In this document: positions 23,075 through 33,123 of the stretch, piece after piece
Position numbering within the stretch: the stretch's first letter is position 1
Layout of the letters: each line of letters opens with the position of its first letter
Assembly (NCBI GenBank): GCA_034440635.1
Contig: JAOTON010002196.1
Span: forward strand, 501,001-565,000
DNA: 64,000 nt
DNA from: Lepas anatifera
Lineage: Eukaryota > Arthropoda > Thecostraca > Lepadidae
Direction of reading: 5' to 3'
Made by a program: the position numbers and the translations under genes
Notes under the pieces: model-generated
Told to the model about the DNA's origin: nothing
The model's input: only the letters and a program-made list of their open reading frames with translations
Databases searched by the model: none

Positions 23075-23719
23075 GTACCCCCACCCTTGCCTAGTATAAC
23101 CATTTACTATCTGATTTATATGAACACTCAGAAATCTAGGGCGAGGGCTTCAGCCCCTAGCCTCCCCTGTATTTGCCTCTGCTTAGGTGGCTCCTTCTGC
23201 AACTCCAGCTTCGGGACTTAGAGATACTATGACTCAGAAAATATTATTTTGATTTATGAGTGATTTCTGTGTTTAGAGCAGAGCTAGCGCCTCTTGAAAG
23301 TACAAATATTACAGAAATTTAACTAACATTAAAATTATTTTTACAAACACGTTTGAAAAATTTGGTACTAGAAAACGTAGCAAATGTTCATATTCGCGTC
23401 GGTTTTTTGGATATATGTGCTGTTTATCATGTTTATTGATATATTTTGTAGTACTGAGCCGAGGAGCATGATTGTAACTTTACAAGATGTTTAATGTCCT
23501 GCATCCTCGAATTCTGGGTCCAAATTGGAGTCAATACACGGAGATTATCAATTTACTGAATTATCTTAATCTATTAATTATCAACTTTTGTATTTGCTAA
23601 CTGCAGTAAATATGCTAAACTGTCACTTATGCTACTTTTTACAAAATATTTTATGCTTTAGGAGTATGTTTCCTAGGTATTTGCACAGTGCCCAGCCAAA
23701 GTTTGGAATTACCCACAGG
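23075..23719. other. AT-rich non-coding stretch
   Basis: No gene, RNA or repeat recognised. Confidence 0.5.
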
Positions 23720-23879
23720 CAGTGGTGCATACAAGAGGGATGGCTAGGAGGCCCAAGCCCCTCCCCCCGCGAAATATCAGAGTGCCTACAATCAATGCAT
23801 AGCCGGAGGCTGTTCCAAGGCAATGGCGGGGGAGGCTCGAGCCCCCAGCCCTCCCCGGAATGTCCTGGATCCGCCACTG
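23720..23879 (-). mobile_element. hAT-type MITE (CAGTGGCGGATCCAGG family)
   Basis: A 160-bp element with ends CAGTGGTGCATAC and CCTGGATCCGCCACTG. Flanks CCCACAGG (23712-23719) and CCAACAGG (23880-23887) agree at 7 of 8 positions, as expected for a hAT 8-bp duplication. It is non-coding. Confidence 0.8.
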
Positions 23880-24168
23880 CCAACAGGACTGGGGCGTGGA
23901 TTTCTGTTTCTGGATGTGGGGTGCCTAGTCATCTAGTATTGTTTTTATATTAGGCAGTGCAACTTGGTTTCATGTGTCTAAGGGGTCTATAGTGTACAGT
24001 AGGGTGTTTCATTGTTCCAAAATGCAATATTTTGACGCATATCGACGTTCCCCTCAAACCTCAAACCTCATCTGCTTACAAGCTTCGGTGCGAAATTTCC
24101 ATGTATTTAGATAATATTTAGAGGTCGCGCACTTTTGCAGTTTTTTATCAAATGTATTCAAATGTACA

Positions 24169-24319
24169 CATAAGCGTAGGAACGTCCAGAATATTGGGGA
24201 GGCCAAGGTGCATTTGGAAGTCATTTCTTTCCAGTCAACGCCACAGGGTTAAGGGTTAAGAATCAAGAATATTGGGGGGCTATGGCCCCCTGCCCCCTGT
24301 TCCTACGCCTACGCCTATG
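24169..24319 (+). mobile_element. MITE nested in the hAT element
   Basis: A 151-bp insertion with ends CATAAGCGTAGGAAC and GTTCCTACGCCTACGCCTATG, flanked by a perfect duplication AATGTACA (24161-24168 and 24320-24327). It lies wholly inside 24000-25487 and so inserted later. A related terminus (AAGCGTAGGAATAGGGG) occurs at 59253. Confidence 0.8.
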
Positions 24320-24621
24320 AATGTACACATTTCCACACTGATGCTGGCGCTGGTTTTCTTTTGCTTGGTTTTCTATTTCACATCTGAAATATTCTTAAAA
24401 TTAAATAAAACATTTATTACTGCACAAGACTAGCCTGAGCATAAAACCCGACCGATTTCGGGAGCATCCCGCCCCCGTTTTCAAGGGAGATGAAGAAAAC
24501 ACTATGACATAAGCCTAACTAAGCGAAAAACACGAAGACAGGGTAAACTTTGAAAGAACAATCTTAGCTATGAACATGACGAATCATTTTAGAATTATTA
24601 GCTCTAAACACGTGTTATTTT

Positions 24622-24921
24622 TCAATTCAATCTCTTGTTTGGCTGACGTTTTAAGAGGTCCAAAAATCCAGAGAAGATGGTAACTTTGCTGATATTTCTA
24701 TCCATTTTTGGTTCCGTGGTGGTTTGGATGTAAATTGTCTCTTTTATTTCCCGCTGTTTTTGTCTTGAGTCGAAAGTTAAAGTCGTTGTGGCGTCCCATT
24801 TGATATAAAGATCCTTTTTGAATGATTGTTTTGCTGTGGCCTCTGCTGCTCTCTCGTCAATTGACTCTCGGATTAGTTTTTGTCGAGATTTTCGGTGTTC
24901 GTCTTGTCGGACTTCCATCAT
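24622..24921 (-). pseudogene. Gene-like segment inside hAT element
   Basis: An open stretch on the - strand giving a hydrophilic, Lys/Arg/Glu-rich segment (EVRQDEHRKSRQKLIRES, then DERAAEATAKQSFKK), then YIKWDATTTLTFDS. The last part is duplicated inverted at 25127-25192. There the + frame continues into another charged helical stretch with a NGFVKDEKQKQYLLRVVELH-like composition (25069-25344). No family is recognised. It could be part of an old transposase, a captured host exon or chance. Confidence 0.35.
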
Positions 24922-25495
24922 CCTTTTGCTTTCTCAAATGTATATTTTTGGACAGTCATTACATTCCATCTTGTATACTGGGCCTGGTTTTTCCGGTTGT
25001 CTATCCTGTCCTTTGGTTTGACCAGTAATTGTTTGATCGTTTGATGTGCCTTAAAATATGTTCTTACGTTGAATTTAGAACATATGCGTCGAATCTGTTG
25101 CGATACTCCTTCTACATATGGGAAGGATCATTATATCAAATGGGACGCCACAACGACTCTAACTTTCGACTCAGGACAAAAACAGCGGGAAAGGGAGATC
25201 ACCCTCATCAAGAGGTTCAACGGATTCGTCAAGGACGAGAAGCAGAAGCAGTACCTGCTCCGGGTGGTGGAACTCCATCGGAGGGCTCTACCCAAGCGCA
25301 CCAAGAAAGAATGCGCCTCTTTCAAGTGTAATGATTTTTGGTGATAAAAGTGCGCGACCTCTAAATGTCCTTTTATTTTGCTTTTAAGGATGTCAATCGA
25401 TTCAGTTTCACGTATAGAGCTGGGGAAAGTCGATATGACTTCGTTCCAAACAAACAAAATTTTACTATAGTGGGCTGAAACACCCTAGTGTACAG

Positions 25496-25899
25496 TGCTT
25501 ATAATACAATGGTTCTCTTAACGCAGTTGTAATGATGAGTTTTCGGAATCAGGCGCCCCAATGATTTTGAAAATACATGTTAGTAAGATGGATCCATTTG
25601 CAGTGCGCTGCTTTGACAAAAACATTATGCCGCTTACGACGCTTGGTTTTCACCAGAGTTTTAGTTTTCACGGTATGTCGTCAACAAGGTGAAATACGCT
25701 GAAAAGTGTTTTGAGTCCCATGCTTTGTGTCCCAAATTAGGTTTTGTGCCTTTTGATGAGCCAACGCGGAGCAAAATAACACTTGCTTCCCTCTTTGGGA
25801 ATATTATCTGGTTGTACTTTGACAGCGCTCTCTATAAGTCATCACTCTCTATAACTCGTCCGACGGTAAGTTTTAGTGTTATGTATGTACTTCTCTCTC
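25496..25899. other. Non-coding stretch with a shared block
   Basis: Includes 25535-25625, which resembles 14150-14230. No gene recognised. Confidence 0.5.
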
Positions 25900-26560
25900 C
25901 TCCTCCCCTCGGTTACCTTCGGGCCGGACCTCCACCCCTCCCCAATCAGTAAAAACCCATCTTGCGAGACTTCTGACGTCAGTGAACTCGGCCGCTGGCT
26001 AGCCTATGCTGACAATGCCGCCGTCTCACCTCTACCGCAGAGCAGCCTCGGATAGTGGAGCAGACAACCAAGCCACTTTAATAAAGGGCAAAATATAGCT
26101 AGGAATGCTTGAAAAATATACTGCTGTTAAATTCTCATGCTTAAATATTTATCGTTTTCATGGGGAAATTTCCGCTCAATTTTTCGCAATACAAGTGAAC
26201 GCGCCTCCACCAATCAGCGGCCGCTATGCGCTGGGGGGCACAGAGGTTTTTGCGTTTGCCTGCGGGGCACAGAGGTTAGAGAGGTCACGCTGGGCCGAGC
26301 TCAAGCCTCAGTGGGGAGGGGTCGCGAGGCGGATTATAAAACCTGCATACGTGATGTTGACAACGGTGGAGGTTGTGCTTGCCGTTGGACGGAGGGAAGG
26401 GGACAGGTGAAGGAGACATTCTTTGTAATTGGGTGGATACATGGATTAGCTGTTTGTGCAGTGTGTGGTGTCGATAGCACGGGAAAACAGGAGTTCATTA
26501 AATGAGTTTGGTACGTGAATAGGCTTGGCGGGAAAAATTGCAGGCACCGATTTCGAGTTC
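25900..26560 (+). repeat. Low-copy dispersed duplication (copy 2)
   Basis: Diverged direct copy of 10740-11440. It preserves the CCAATCAGCGGCCGC word (CCAAT at 26210-26214). About 120 bp downstream it has a clean TATAAAA (26335-26341), where the other copy has only GATAATACC. This gives it the layout of an RNA polymerase II promoter. Confidence 0.65.
26205..26345 (+). promoter_or_regulatory. Possible CCAAT/TATA promoter
   Basis: CCAAT at 26210, an AGAGGTCACGCTGGGC block around 26280, and TATAAAA at 26335-26341 within a GC-rich tract. The pairing and spacing are suggestive only. No gene is recognised immediately downstream, and the match to 11064-11190 shows it travels as part of a repeat. 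Confidence 0.25.
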
Positions 26561-26870
26561 TTCGCATTTGTCGGCATCATGATACATGATGCTTTTCAAT
26601 ACTTTTTAAATTGTCGCACACTTATTGGGAATACAACAAACGCGGTACCAGTGAAGAAGACGCGTAGCGACATTTCATTCGTATTGAAGCACAAGAAGTT
26701 TAAGATGCTAAAATGATTTTTTTGAGGCGATGATTGTAATTATCTTTTAATTATTGATTATGATTATATGATAATTAAAAGGATTATACCCAAGTAGTTC
26801 TGACCGTGTAAACAAGGAGGGTCCAATGCAAATCCGAGGATGCACGAGACAGCGGTGTAGGTTATATATG

Positions 26871-26922
<52 letters not shown>

Positions 26923-27504
26923 ATGGCATGAACATCACTGTATTCATTTGGTACGGGCCATCTCCCTATCACATCCTTTGAAGGCCGCCGCCATCCGGTC
27001 CCCAGGTAGCCAGAAGCCACTGTGCTAGGTCGTTTAAACTGCGATTGCCCGTGTTTCTATGTTTAGGCCTAACAATTGGTTTGTATGCCACAATGCCCCG
27101 CTATTAATCTCCCGGGTGACGTCGTGATCCTAGTTATTGTTTATTATTATTTTATATTATCATTATCATTATCATTAGTTACCAATGGTCGAGTACAATT
27201 GCTAGACCAAGACGTTGAAGCTGTCAAATTATACTTAATTTGGTGAAACTGAGGCAGTGAGTGACCCCACAAGTTGTGTCAAGCATTGGCATGGTGAATC
27301 CTAGCAGAATAAATACTTTTTTGGTACTATGCTAATTTTTTCAGGCCAATATTGTCTTACAGACCAAAACAATACAACGTACTGAAATTTAGTTACGAGA
27401 ATGGGAGAGGACACTAATGAAACATGCAGCAACGTTTGATATTTTATTTCGAGCGGCGACAGTTTTTAAACGGCTAAGTTTTTAGCATGTTCAAAATGTA
27501 TAAC
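26561..27504. other. AT-rich non-coding stretch
   Basis: Contains the TA run at 26871-26920 and short ATT-rich simple sequence near 27140-27175. No gene recognised. Confidence 0.5.
26871..26920. repeat. (TA)n microsatellite
   Basis: About 50 bp of TA dinucleotides. Confidence 0.9.
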
Positions 27505-27862
27505 TTTTTTAAAATACATTTTGTCCAAGTTGTTCCCAGTTCGGTTTTTGGAGTCGTAGCCGCACTAAAGTCATCAAGGGACTTGTCACGGACGCCCCGA
27601 CCTCACCATCCGAATGAGCAACTCCCGCAATGAAGGGTTACTTTAGAAGCCAAAGTTTTTCGTTCCATAAAGCACAGGGACAGCCGCCCCGCTCAGGTCA
27701 CCCTCTCACCTGTCAGTTGCCAGCCAACCTACGTCGGGCAAACTATTGAGCGCCGGAGCGTCTCAAGGGAACCAATCCCGTGCCTGCACATGCACTGACA
27801 CTGCATGTTCCTGAGTAGCGGGCCGGAACCCAACGCTCTACCACCTGGGCTGTTGGGGCGGC
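27505..27862 (-). mobile_element. tRNA-derived SINE (family 1), second copy
   Basis: Matches 1165-1512 along its whole length in the same orientation. Shared blocks are AAGGGACTTGTCACGGA, TTTAGAAGCCAAAGTTT, CTACGTCGGGCAAACTATTG and AGCGCCGGAGCGTCTCA. The head near 27830-27862 is more diverged, so the A box is degraded here. Confidence 0.75.
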
Positions 27863-29925
27863 AAATTTCGTTGTGGAACCTCTTTTGCACGGCAAATGTC
27901 GGTTGAAATGGTAGCTGAACGGTCTTGAATAAAAGGTTGATGCTCGGACCTTAATGAGCGGCGGGCACTGTGCAAAGGAGTTCACTTATACATAGGAGTT
28001 TACTTACTAACTAACTGTAACTAACTAACTAACTAACTGTGCAAAGGAGTTAACTTATATCTTTTGCGGGTGCCCGGGCACCTGCAATGAGATATCGAGT
28101 CAGTGTTGATGTATCCTTTAAATCTTATTGTCCGTCATTTTCAGAATTCAAAATGAATGTGTGATAACTAAAACAAGGATGATATTTTGCTATCTCCTCT
28201 CATATGGTGGTCATTTATCTTTTTCTAATTTAGACACACACCCCTGTGTGTAGGTACTAAACTATCGATGATGCTTTTCTGTAATAATTATGGAACTTGG
28301 CATAGTCTCTTCACCTTTCACCACTCTAACCAGCGCAGATCTACATAACTTTTCCAGTTATAATTTTGTTCAACTATCGAGACACCGCTCCTTTAATTAA
28401 ATAACTACCTATTCATTCTCCTCAAAAATTCAGGATACAATTTTTGGCCATTGGAGGGCTGGGAAGGTGTCACAGCTTCTCAAAAATTCCAATATGCGCT
28501 TAGGTAATAACTATTGACCGATTCTTCTGAAACATACATCAATAAGTAGTCAAAAAGTGATAAAACCACGACTAAAATACATAAAACAGACCACATATGA
28601 TTATTGGCATCACAGAGAATTGTTAACAAAAAAATCATAATCGTACCTAAAGATATCTACAACTTCCATTGTCCTCTCGTTTCTCTGTAGCAAAACTATG
28701 AGCAGTCCTAGTTGGTTCTCCTTTCAGCAGAAACTGTCGTCCCTGTTCACAATGCGCATCCAACATATCCTGCTTCTGCAAGTTTTTCCTTTTTCCTTCT
28801 GCTCCACGGCCGCACGCTTCTGCTCTTTGATGAAATTCTGTGAACATGTATGTATATGCCATGGCACGGACACCGTATTTGCTGAGGCAGCGGCGTCAGG
28901 AACCGGTCGGCAGGAGTGCAGGACAGTGGGCGTAGCGTTAGGCCATGCCTTCCCTTTCCGTGGAGGCCGCGGTCGGCGGCAGCAACAGTGCGGCGGCTGT
29001 TTCTAGCGCGCGGGACTACTTCTGGTGTATTCATGCTCATACCTACATAGTGCTAAGGCTTTCCTTGTTTTCGCTTATTGGTAGGGTGTTTATTGTGAAA
29101 GCCAAAAAGTCCATTTATCGAATTTTACGAGGCAAATAAAACATGCCGCGATGGAAGTGAATTGTATTTTCCTTTTCAAGACACATGTTGAAAATTGTGT
29201 ATGCTGTTCGAAATTGTGTGTGATAGGCAGATTCACCGCGATGAAGTTGTGGAAGGTAAAGAAATAATGCGACAAAACATCATAATTGACAAAGTGAAGC
29301 CAAACAAATTTCCTTCCATTTTCTTTATTGCCATTTCTATCCTGAAAATAGCTACCGGAGTACCAAATAATTCGTTCACATTCGAATGTAACAGCTTTTG
29401 TTACATGTGCAATGCTATATTCATAGATGTATGCAACGCCCTTTTTGGAGGCAACCTGACGGAAATCGGTATGTCCTCCCGGGCAAGGCTGGAGATCTCC
29501 TCTCGACCCAGGGGCGGTCCTGGATGGGTTAACGCTGACGCTGCAACACAAGCCCTATACAAAGTCTATTGGGACTCAAAATCCAGGGGGTCCTGCCATT
29601 CTCCAACCCCCCAGGATCGCCACCCATGCTCCCGGAGCCTAGAAATTTGTTAATTTTAAACGCAGTGATTTGTGAAACAAAGCATCGGCTACGCCTCGAG
29701 CTGGTTTTTTACCGGCCTGAGGCGTAGTGTAGGGCAGGGTTTTGTGGAGCACGGAGTGCTCCGTGGATTATCTTTCCGAATGTATTATTTTTAATAAGAA
29801 CCCCTACAACTACTCGAGTCTTAGATTTCACTAGGGTGCTACATTCCCTTTAAAAAAGAATAACTCGGAAGGCTCTTGCAATTCAATCGTATCGCCTTTA
29901 TTCATTTGCATTTAACGCTCGCAGT
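27863..29925. other. Long non-coding stretch
   Basis: Holds a short CTAA/TAAC repeat near 28003-28036, bracketed by two GTGCAAAGGAGTT words. At 29831-29853 there is a solitary terminus of the AGGGAA TTAA family seen at 36451-36898. Frames such as 29195-29653 have no recognisable domain. Confidence 0.5.
29519..29628 (+). mobile_element. Possible MITE (CAGGGGCGGTCCTGG ends)
   Basis: CAGGGGCGGTCCTGGATGGG at the left and CCCCAGGATCGCCACCCATG at the right form imperfect inverted ends about 110 bp apart. Flanking duplication is not convincing. Confidence 0.35.
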
Positions 29926-29929
29926 GGAG

Positions 29930-30122
29930 GGGGGGCATGGGTGGCTCAGTGGATAGCACCAAAGTCTCCGGAGCCACCGGTCCCGGGTTCAAGCCCCGGA
30001 AGAGCTTCTGAATAAGTTGATCTGATCCGTCTAATTCCTCCCAATAGGGTGAGAGTTGGCGACGCTGTGTAGACATGAGAATTGGTTTTGTTGCGTCGTT
30101 AAACGCCAACGATTAATTATTA
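29930..30122 (+). mobile_element. tRNA-derived SINE (family 2)
   Basis: A tRNA-like head with A box TGGCTCAGTGG (29942-29952) and B box GGTTCAAGCC (29986-29995), at normal tRNA spacing. It is followed by a tail with GTGAGAGTTGGCGACG and TGCGTCGTTAAACGCCAAC. The tail is shared with 45860-46060, which marks it as a SINE rather than a tRNA gene. Confidence 0.75.
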
Positions 30123-30289
30123 TTCATCACAGTGGAGGCGGTCCTAAAGTGCCCCCACCTATTTTCCGAGGTGGCCAGAGAACCGTTCGCGGCTCAAATT
30201 ATACCACTTGGCTACATTTGGGAGAATTTATGGGTGCACCTGTTTCTGAAATGATTTTGAAAATAGGCTTATATTTTTTAGACTTCTAA

Positions 30290-30710
30290 AGTCAGACTTA
30301 CCTTTTGAGATCGCCACTAGCGTGGGGTCACACCAAATCGCTTGCACTGCAGACCGAGTGGTGACGTAAAAACGCCAAAAAGTCGGGACGAAATGTGAAG
30401 TTCAACTGACATAAAGGTTAAGGTCAAAGTCACAGGTCCAGGTAAAAGTACACAGATCAAGTCCATGCCAGCATTTTCAAGGTCATTAATCCGAGTGATT
30501 TTGGTCGGATGGCAGTACTCAGTATGACGTATGTTATGCTATGAATAAGCTTAGTGACGCAGTGATCACTGTGTCACTGTCCTTAACCTTGAGTAGTCTT
30601 ATAAGGTTACTCAAGGTTAAGATAAAGGTCAGAGATCAAGGTCAAATTTCATTGGTTAGGGTCAAACCCTCATTTCCCGCCCAACGTTTGCTTTGTTGCC
30701 AGTTATAGTG
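30290..30710. repeat. GGTCA-rich tract with hairpins
   Basis: Contains many AGGTCA/AAGGTCA words, a 26-bp palindrome with one mismatched pair (30553-30578) and a 14-bp-stem hairpin (30582-30595 with 30608-30621). It resembles the interior of the AGGTCA-bearing elements, but I cannot see matching termini. Confidence 0.5.
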
Positions 30711-31859
30711 CACATTATTAGGAACATATATTGTGACTTCACAGGTTAATGGTCTTGAATTATCTTGACCGCAAAATTTCAGAGGACATTGTATTGGGCT
30801 TTCTCTCCATAACCTTCGTTCGTTTTCAGTATATTCCAGGTTTGTTTCCGCATAATTATGTCATTATTCAATATGTCCCCAGCACTGCCCAGATGTGACC
30901 TTTAAGACTTCGCTTGACCTCGAATATATTGCCATAATGTAGACCACCGTGCCCCTGTAAACCAGCAGGCGGCGTTTTTCTGACCACCATGGTTTTCGGG
31001 ACCGCAGGAAGGAGGGCACTTCTGGACCCTTCTAGTGCGCGCTCACGCCAGATCCTTCTCCACAGCGCGTATTAACCCCCAGGACAATGCAATCATTGCA
31101 GCAAGTCCATGGGGTGGATATTTAAGATTGGTCAAGTGCATATTATATTAAAGATTTATTATAAAGATTGGTCGAGTGCAGCCGAACTGTGCGGACGTAA
31201 TTTCTTTGCTCTTGAAAAAAGGTTTAGATGTCGCTAAATATTAGTCATTAGCTAATAGTAAAGTAAGTGCCTTGTACATGAAGAAGTGCTGGATTCAAAT
31301 AAGTTATTTTTTCAGTTCGGTCATGTGAATTTTGTGTCGTTTAAAAGCTTTAAAGTTTGGGTAATTTTGTCAATTTTCATATCCTGTCATATTTTCTGCG
31401 ACAAAATATCCGCTTGAATTTTCTCTCAAGAACACGTGTTTTTTTGCCTGGACCCCTCAGTGAACAGAACCAATGTGCCGTGCATTAATAACATAAGCCG
31501 TGGAAGAACTGAACGGTTAGCTGTAAAAAACATGTACAAGTGATAACTAACAATCGACCAGTGTGTGCGTACCGAGAACGATTAAGAGTCGAAAAACGAC
31601 CTAGGACATTAACGATTCCCAAACGACATGTCACGACATCAGCGCAAACCCAGTCATCAGCCGACGAAACAAGAAATGCGACACTCCCAGATGTGACAGC
31701 CAACAGCACAAGAACGAAAAGAGAGACCAGCCGAAAAAGAACCGAGAATTATTCATCATCACCGTCATCGTCACGCCTTGTTTGTTGTTTTCCATGTTTT
31801 TTTCACCGGATCCCTTCATCGATGAGATTAGAGCTTTAGGGCACTGCAGCTGCAAAGTC
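30711..31859. other. Non-coding stretch, one Thr/Arg-rich open frame
   Basis: The frame 31540-31839 gives a basic, Ser/Thr/Arg-rich peptide of 99 residues with no recognised domain. It precedes a probable retroelement 3' end and could be relic sequence. Nothing else is recognised. Confidence 0.4.
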
Positions 31860-32140
31860 TATACGTGGGGGATCCCTTCATCAAGTCCCACTACCTCACC
31901 TGTGTAAGTAATCTTGCCACTACCTCACCCCATGGGTTGAGCGCGGCGCCTGTGGTGACCCTCCCCGTAGGTAATCCTTGTCCTTCTCCATCAACCATCC
32001 TATCCTTATCCTTATCCTACAGTGTGTTTTTGCTTAAGTTGTCATTTATGTCCCTCATCTTCATTACGACCGTCTTCAGAATAGCCACATGAATAGTGGA
32101 GATGCCGTGTAAGTCAAATAAACAAATAAATAAATAAATA
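31860..32140 (+). mobile_element. Probable non-LTR retroelement 3' end
   Basis: Pyrimidine-rich sequence with repeated TATCCTTATCC, ending in AATAAACAAATAAATAAATAAATA (to about 32140). This kind of short A-rich tandem tail is typical of LINE 3' ends. No RT remnant is visible upstream, so it would be a 5'-truncated insertion. Confidence 0.35.
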
Positions 32141-32330
32141 TTTGCAATACCGGCCCTGACTCTCGAACTAATGATTTACCTGACCGCAGACCTGACATCT
32201 GTGAAAAAGTGTTGTGTTTTAGGTAACATATGGTTCTTGGCTACCAGCAGGCAGTCTGCTCAGGATTTAATGCTCAGCATACGAGTCTTCTGATTTGTGA
32301 CTTAACCCGGCACTGCCCGGTTAACCCGGC

Positions 32331-33123
32331 CGCCTCTTCCCACACATCACCGCTTGGAGGGGTCCAATCGGACCCCTACGATCTCGGGAACCGGAAGTGA
32401 TACGAAAAAATTGAAACGGTGCTGAAAGTGCCTTACCATCTTCTACTTGGGAAGCGGGTTTGAACCATATTCGTTGACCCATGACTTCACAGTGGGCCAA
32501 AACAGGTAAAATTTAGACCCAGTTAGGAAATCCTCTGTAACCCAGAAACCATTACATCTAGAACAAAAAAGACATCAATGTATTGGCTCTGACTCGAGGA
32601 ATAAAATGATTTGCGGCATGACCTTGTGAGGTCACCAGAAGGAGGTCAAATGAGGATCTCCAAAGTCATGTTGCATATCATTTGAATAATTGGTCCATAT
32701 GCCCATTACTAAGATAACAAATTTAAGACTCTATCTTGTTTCATTTGAAAGCTAAAAATATCGAAGACTGACATTTGGTGACCTCTGGTAACCATGGTAT
32801 TAACCTGACCTCAAAATGAATGAGAGTACGCAAATTATCCGTTTCAAGAGCTTTCGAATGATGTTTAGAAACATGATGATGTTAACTCTTCTAGAAAGCG
32901 AGTTACACCCTGACTTTGTCAGTCTCATTTTAGAAGAACAGAACCGCGTTACACGGGTTAGAAATGATGGCATAACTCTTTGACCTGACCTGACAGTCAA
33001 AAGTTGTCAAATTGATCACCCCAGAGGCATGCAGAGTGACGCGCGTCCCAGTTAGGTCGGCTCGGAATCATCCGTGAAAAACCGAGGGGGTCCGATCCGA
33101 CATCCCAGCCGGTGAGGGGATAA
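32331..33123 (+). mobile_element. TTAA-type element family C, complete copy
   Basis: Starts TTAACCCGGCCGCC at 32331 and ends GCCGGTGAGGGG-ATAA at 33123, one base from TTAA. The 20-bp palindrome AGGGGTCCAATCGGACCCCT (one mismatched pair) is at 32358-32377, with a related GGGGGTCCGATCCGAC block at 33086-33101. The interior has AGGTCA words and the shared TTCTAGAAAGCGAGTTACACC block. Related copies lie at 4860-5706, 5690-6164 and 8755-9530. Confidence 0.75.

Larger units (their letters stand above)
24000..25487 (+). mobile_element. hAT-type element, 1.49 kb, with gene-like segments
   Basis: Inverted ends TAGGGTGTTTCA and TGAAACACCCTA, flanked by a perfect 8-bp duplication GTGTACAG (23992-23999 and 25488-25495). 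A second inverted block, AGAGGTCGCGCACTTTT / AAAAGTGCGCGACCTCT, lies about 120 bp inside each end. The interior has a 60-bp segment present twice in inverted orientation (24750-24812 and 25127-25192). It translates to YIKWDATTTLTFDS followed by QKQRE. Flanking frames are short and I find no transposase signature, so the element looks non-autonomous. Confidence 0.8.

Noticed and set aside
29933..30005. tRNA gene on the + strand
   Set aside because: It has good A and B boxes, but the sequence is followed by a SINE tail shared with 45860-46060.
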